Positions 49,333-50,464 of a stretch of DNA of 50,464 nucleotides are shown in pieces. Source of the DNA: a virus; IMG/VR virus record IMGVR_UViG_3300047552_002926, positions 1-50,464 of that record. The stretch is one strand, 5' to 3'. The position numbers were made by a program, and so were the translations under genes. Below the pieces are notes generated by a model. That model searched no databases and was not told where the DNA came from. It worked only from the letters and a program-made list of their open reading frames with translations. Each line of letters opens with the position of its first letter. Position 1 is the first letter of the stretch.

Positions 49333-49616
49333 CAGAAAAAACACATACAGCCGTGCTATATGAGTCAATGACAGCCAGCGTCATCAGCGATATTTTCACT
49401 TTTCTGGTGACGGCTGGTCTTATGTTGCTTGCGGATGGGCGCTCGCTTACTTGGCAGATCATCACCACCGCAATGTTTATTTTTTGGGTAACTGCCAGAT
49501 CAGGAATGCTGGGCAAGGTGCACAAGTTTTGTAGCAAGCGTGAGCTTGTTGAATGGGCATCATCTTTGCCTGATGAAAACAACTGCCAAGCACCAAAAGA
49601 GAGCCAAGACAAATGA
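49329..49616 (+). CDS. Two-helix membrane protein
   Basis: A 95-aa protein with membrane segments at about 18-36 (VISDIFTFLVTAGLMLLAD) and 42-56, and a polar end. Adjacent to another small membrane protein. ATGA overlaps. Unknown. Confidence 0.55.
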   Translation: MTEKTHTAVLYESMTASVISDIFTFLVTAGLMLLADGRSLTWQIITTAMFIFWVTARSGMLGKVHKFCSKRELVEWASSLPDENNCQAPKESQDK

Positions 49617-49921
49617 AACAAAGCACCCTTACCCTACCCCTCAAGCGCGAGTATTTCGACGCCATCCAATCAGGCAAGAAGCTGGAGGAATACCGACTCT
49701 GCACGCCCTACTGGACTAAGCGCCTTGAGGGGAAGACCTACGAGCGAATCATGCTCACGCTTGGCTACCCGTCAGCCAGCGATCACAAACGCCGAATCGT
49801 CAAGCCTTGGGCTGGATTCACCCGCAAGACCATCACACACCCGCACTTTGGAGCGTCAGCCGTTAAGGTGTTCGCCATTGATGTGTCGGGTAAATCAACG
49901 CCGCAAGAAGACCCCAAATGA
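49613..49921 (+). CDS. ASCH-domain protein
   Basis: A 102-aa protein with the ASCH pattern: LTLPLKREYFDAIQSGKKLE, EYRLCTPYWTKRL, and the late GASAVKVFAIDVSG. ASCH domains have the PUA-like fold and bind RNA or nucleosides; some are ribonucleases or amidohydrolases on modified cytidine. Small phage ASCH genes often lie in early operons. The substrate here is unknown. Confidence 0.78.
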   Translation: MKQSTLTLPLKREYFDAIQSGKKLEEYRLCTPYWTKRLEGKTYERIMLTLGYPSASDHKRRIVKPWAGFTRKTITHPHFGASAVKVFAIDVSGKSTPQEDPK

Positions 49922-50118
49922 TCGTCACCCCATTCAGCAATCGGCAGGAGTTCGTAAAGCTGCACATGCCTGATTTCTTGTCCACACTCCGCAAGGAATC
50001 CAAGCAGGTCGCAGATGGCAAGCTCCATGCAACTAAGTCACGAGCTGTCAGAATTTCTACCCAAGAGGTAAATTCTCGGTCAATCGACACATTCCCCACA
50101 ACGAGGTCTGCAAAATGA
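49918..50118 (+). CDS. Hypothetical protein
   Basis: A 66-aa basic protein (FLSTLRKESKQVADGKLHAT) in the ATGA-linked chain. Not recognised. Its C-terminal half looks disordered. Confidence 0.5.
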   Translation: MIVTPFSNRQEFVKLHMPDFLSTLRKESKQVADGKLHATKSRAVRISTQEVNSRSIDTFPTTRSAK

Positions 50119-50279
50119 TGCAATCCAAATTACCAAGACTGCCAGCACAAACCGACTTCTTCACCCCAAAGTACACCGCCGAGCAAATGCGGGAGTACGC
50201 GCGGAAGGCTATTGAGGCTGAGTTGAAGGCTCGAAACATTGGCCATACGCACAAACCAAATCCTCGAAAGGGTGAATGA
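50115..50279 (+). CDS. 54-aa protein before the excisionase
   Basis: From the ATG at 50115 to TGA at 50279. One amphipathic helix (YTAEQMREYARKAIEAELKA) and a basic tail. Overlaps both neighbours. Unknown. Confidence 0.55.
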   Translation: MMQSKLPRLPAQTDFFTPKYTAEQMREYARKAIEAELKARNIGHTHKPNPRKGE

Positions 50280-50464
50280 TGAACACCGCAATACACTCAC
50301 TCACTTATCGGGTAAGCACAGCGGCGGCAAAGCTGGATATTTCGCGTGCGACAATTTATCGATTAGCTGCCGCAGGAAAGCTAAGACTGATTAAGGTCAG
50401 CACTCGCGCCAGCGGAATCACCGCAGAAAGTCTGAACAAATACGTCAACGACTGCGGCAAATGA
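50276..50464 (+). CDS. xis: Excisionase-like HTH protein
   Basis: A 62-aa MerR/HTH_17-type DNA-binding protein. The core is VSTAAAKLDISRATIYRLAA (about 13-32), then a short wing KLRLIKVSTRASGITAESL. This is the size and form of phage excisionases, which bend attachment DNA and direct integrase to excise. It is the last gene of the rightward operon, and in the circular phage would stand just before attP and int. A small transcription regulator is the alternative. Confidence 0.75.
   Translation: MMNTAIHSLTYRVSTAAAKLDISRATIYRLAAAGKLRLIKVSTRASGITAESLNKYVNDCGK

Larger units (their letters stand above)
1990..50464. mobile_element. Lambdoid siphovirus prophage (left part to window end)
   Basis: Starts in the gap after the DUF4337 gene and runs to the window end. 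Integrase lies at the left edge and an excisionase-like gene is the last gene at the right edge, which is the order left when a circular phage with xis-attP-int integrates. Modules seen are head, tail, lysis, early control, replication, recombination and DGR. The left boundary is not fixed: no tRNA and no second attachment copy is visible, so attL is placed only somewhere in 1924-2121 and attR is expected just beyond 50464. Confidence 0.9.

Overview
The window reads as a chromosome-prophage junction in a freshwater-type betaproteobacterium. Comamonadaceae (for example Limnohabitans or Rhodoferax) is my inference from the thyA-folA-DUF4337 block and its codon style; no marker gene proves it. 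Positions 1-1923 are host genes: thymidylate synthase, dihydrofolate reductase and a DUF4337 membrane protein. From about 2.0 kb to the window end lies one nearly complete lambdoid prophage of at least 48 kb, with an HK97-type head and a long non-contractile (siphovirus) tail. The integrase is at the left end and an excisionase-like HTH protein is the last gene. In the circular phage these two would flank attP, so the right attachment site should lie just past 50464.

Layout. The late genes fill 4.1-32.3 kb on the minus strand. Read from right to left they are: ParB-methyltransferase, HNH nuclease, TerS, TerL, portal, S49 protease, major capsid, connectors, a lysis cassette (two holin candidates, M15 endolysin, Rz with nested Rz1), tail completion, tail tube, gpG/gpGT with a -1 frameshift, a block of accessory genes, tape measure, minor tail proteins, tip protein J, and an S74-chaperone fibre. 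The leftward early operon (33-38.2 kb) holds a Cro-like protein, a CII-like regulator, a replication initiator, NinB, NinG and a Q-like antiterminator. A recognisable late promoter follows, with two terminators between it and the first late gene. A CI-like repressor at 38.2 kb faces right. Two almost identical promoters, one leftward (38.18 kb) and one rightward (39.37 kb), carry the same TAACGG-N4-CCGTT operator between -35 and -10. They look like the pR and pL equivalents.

The unusual content is on the right arm. The pL-like promoter is followed by about 775 nt with no credible protein but dense perfect helices, GNRA-type loops, a candidate H-type pseudoknot and an intrinsic terminator. This is a candidate giant ornate noncoding RNA of the GOLLD/ROOL kind. 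Beyond it, mixed with recT, a YqaJ exonuclease and many tiny overlapping genes, is a complete diversity-generating retroelement (DGR): a reverse transcriptase with YVDD, an Avd protein, a template repeat, and two variable repeats in two separate DUF1566-like target genes. All 7 differences in VR1 and all 14 in VR2 fall at template adenines. In the remote target, one of these changes (AAG to TAG) makes a premature stop. The DGR targets are therefore in the early/recombination operon, not the late tail operon.

A further regulatory RNA lies at 14.4 kb: a C4-type antisense RNA in the leader of a Bro-N antirepressor gene, with two complementary segment pairs. The prophage thus combines operator-controlled early promoters, Q-type antitermination, a C4 RNA/antirepressor switch, a programmed frameshift, a large structured RNA and a mutagenic retroelement.
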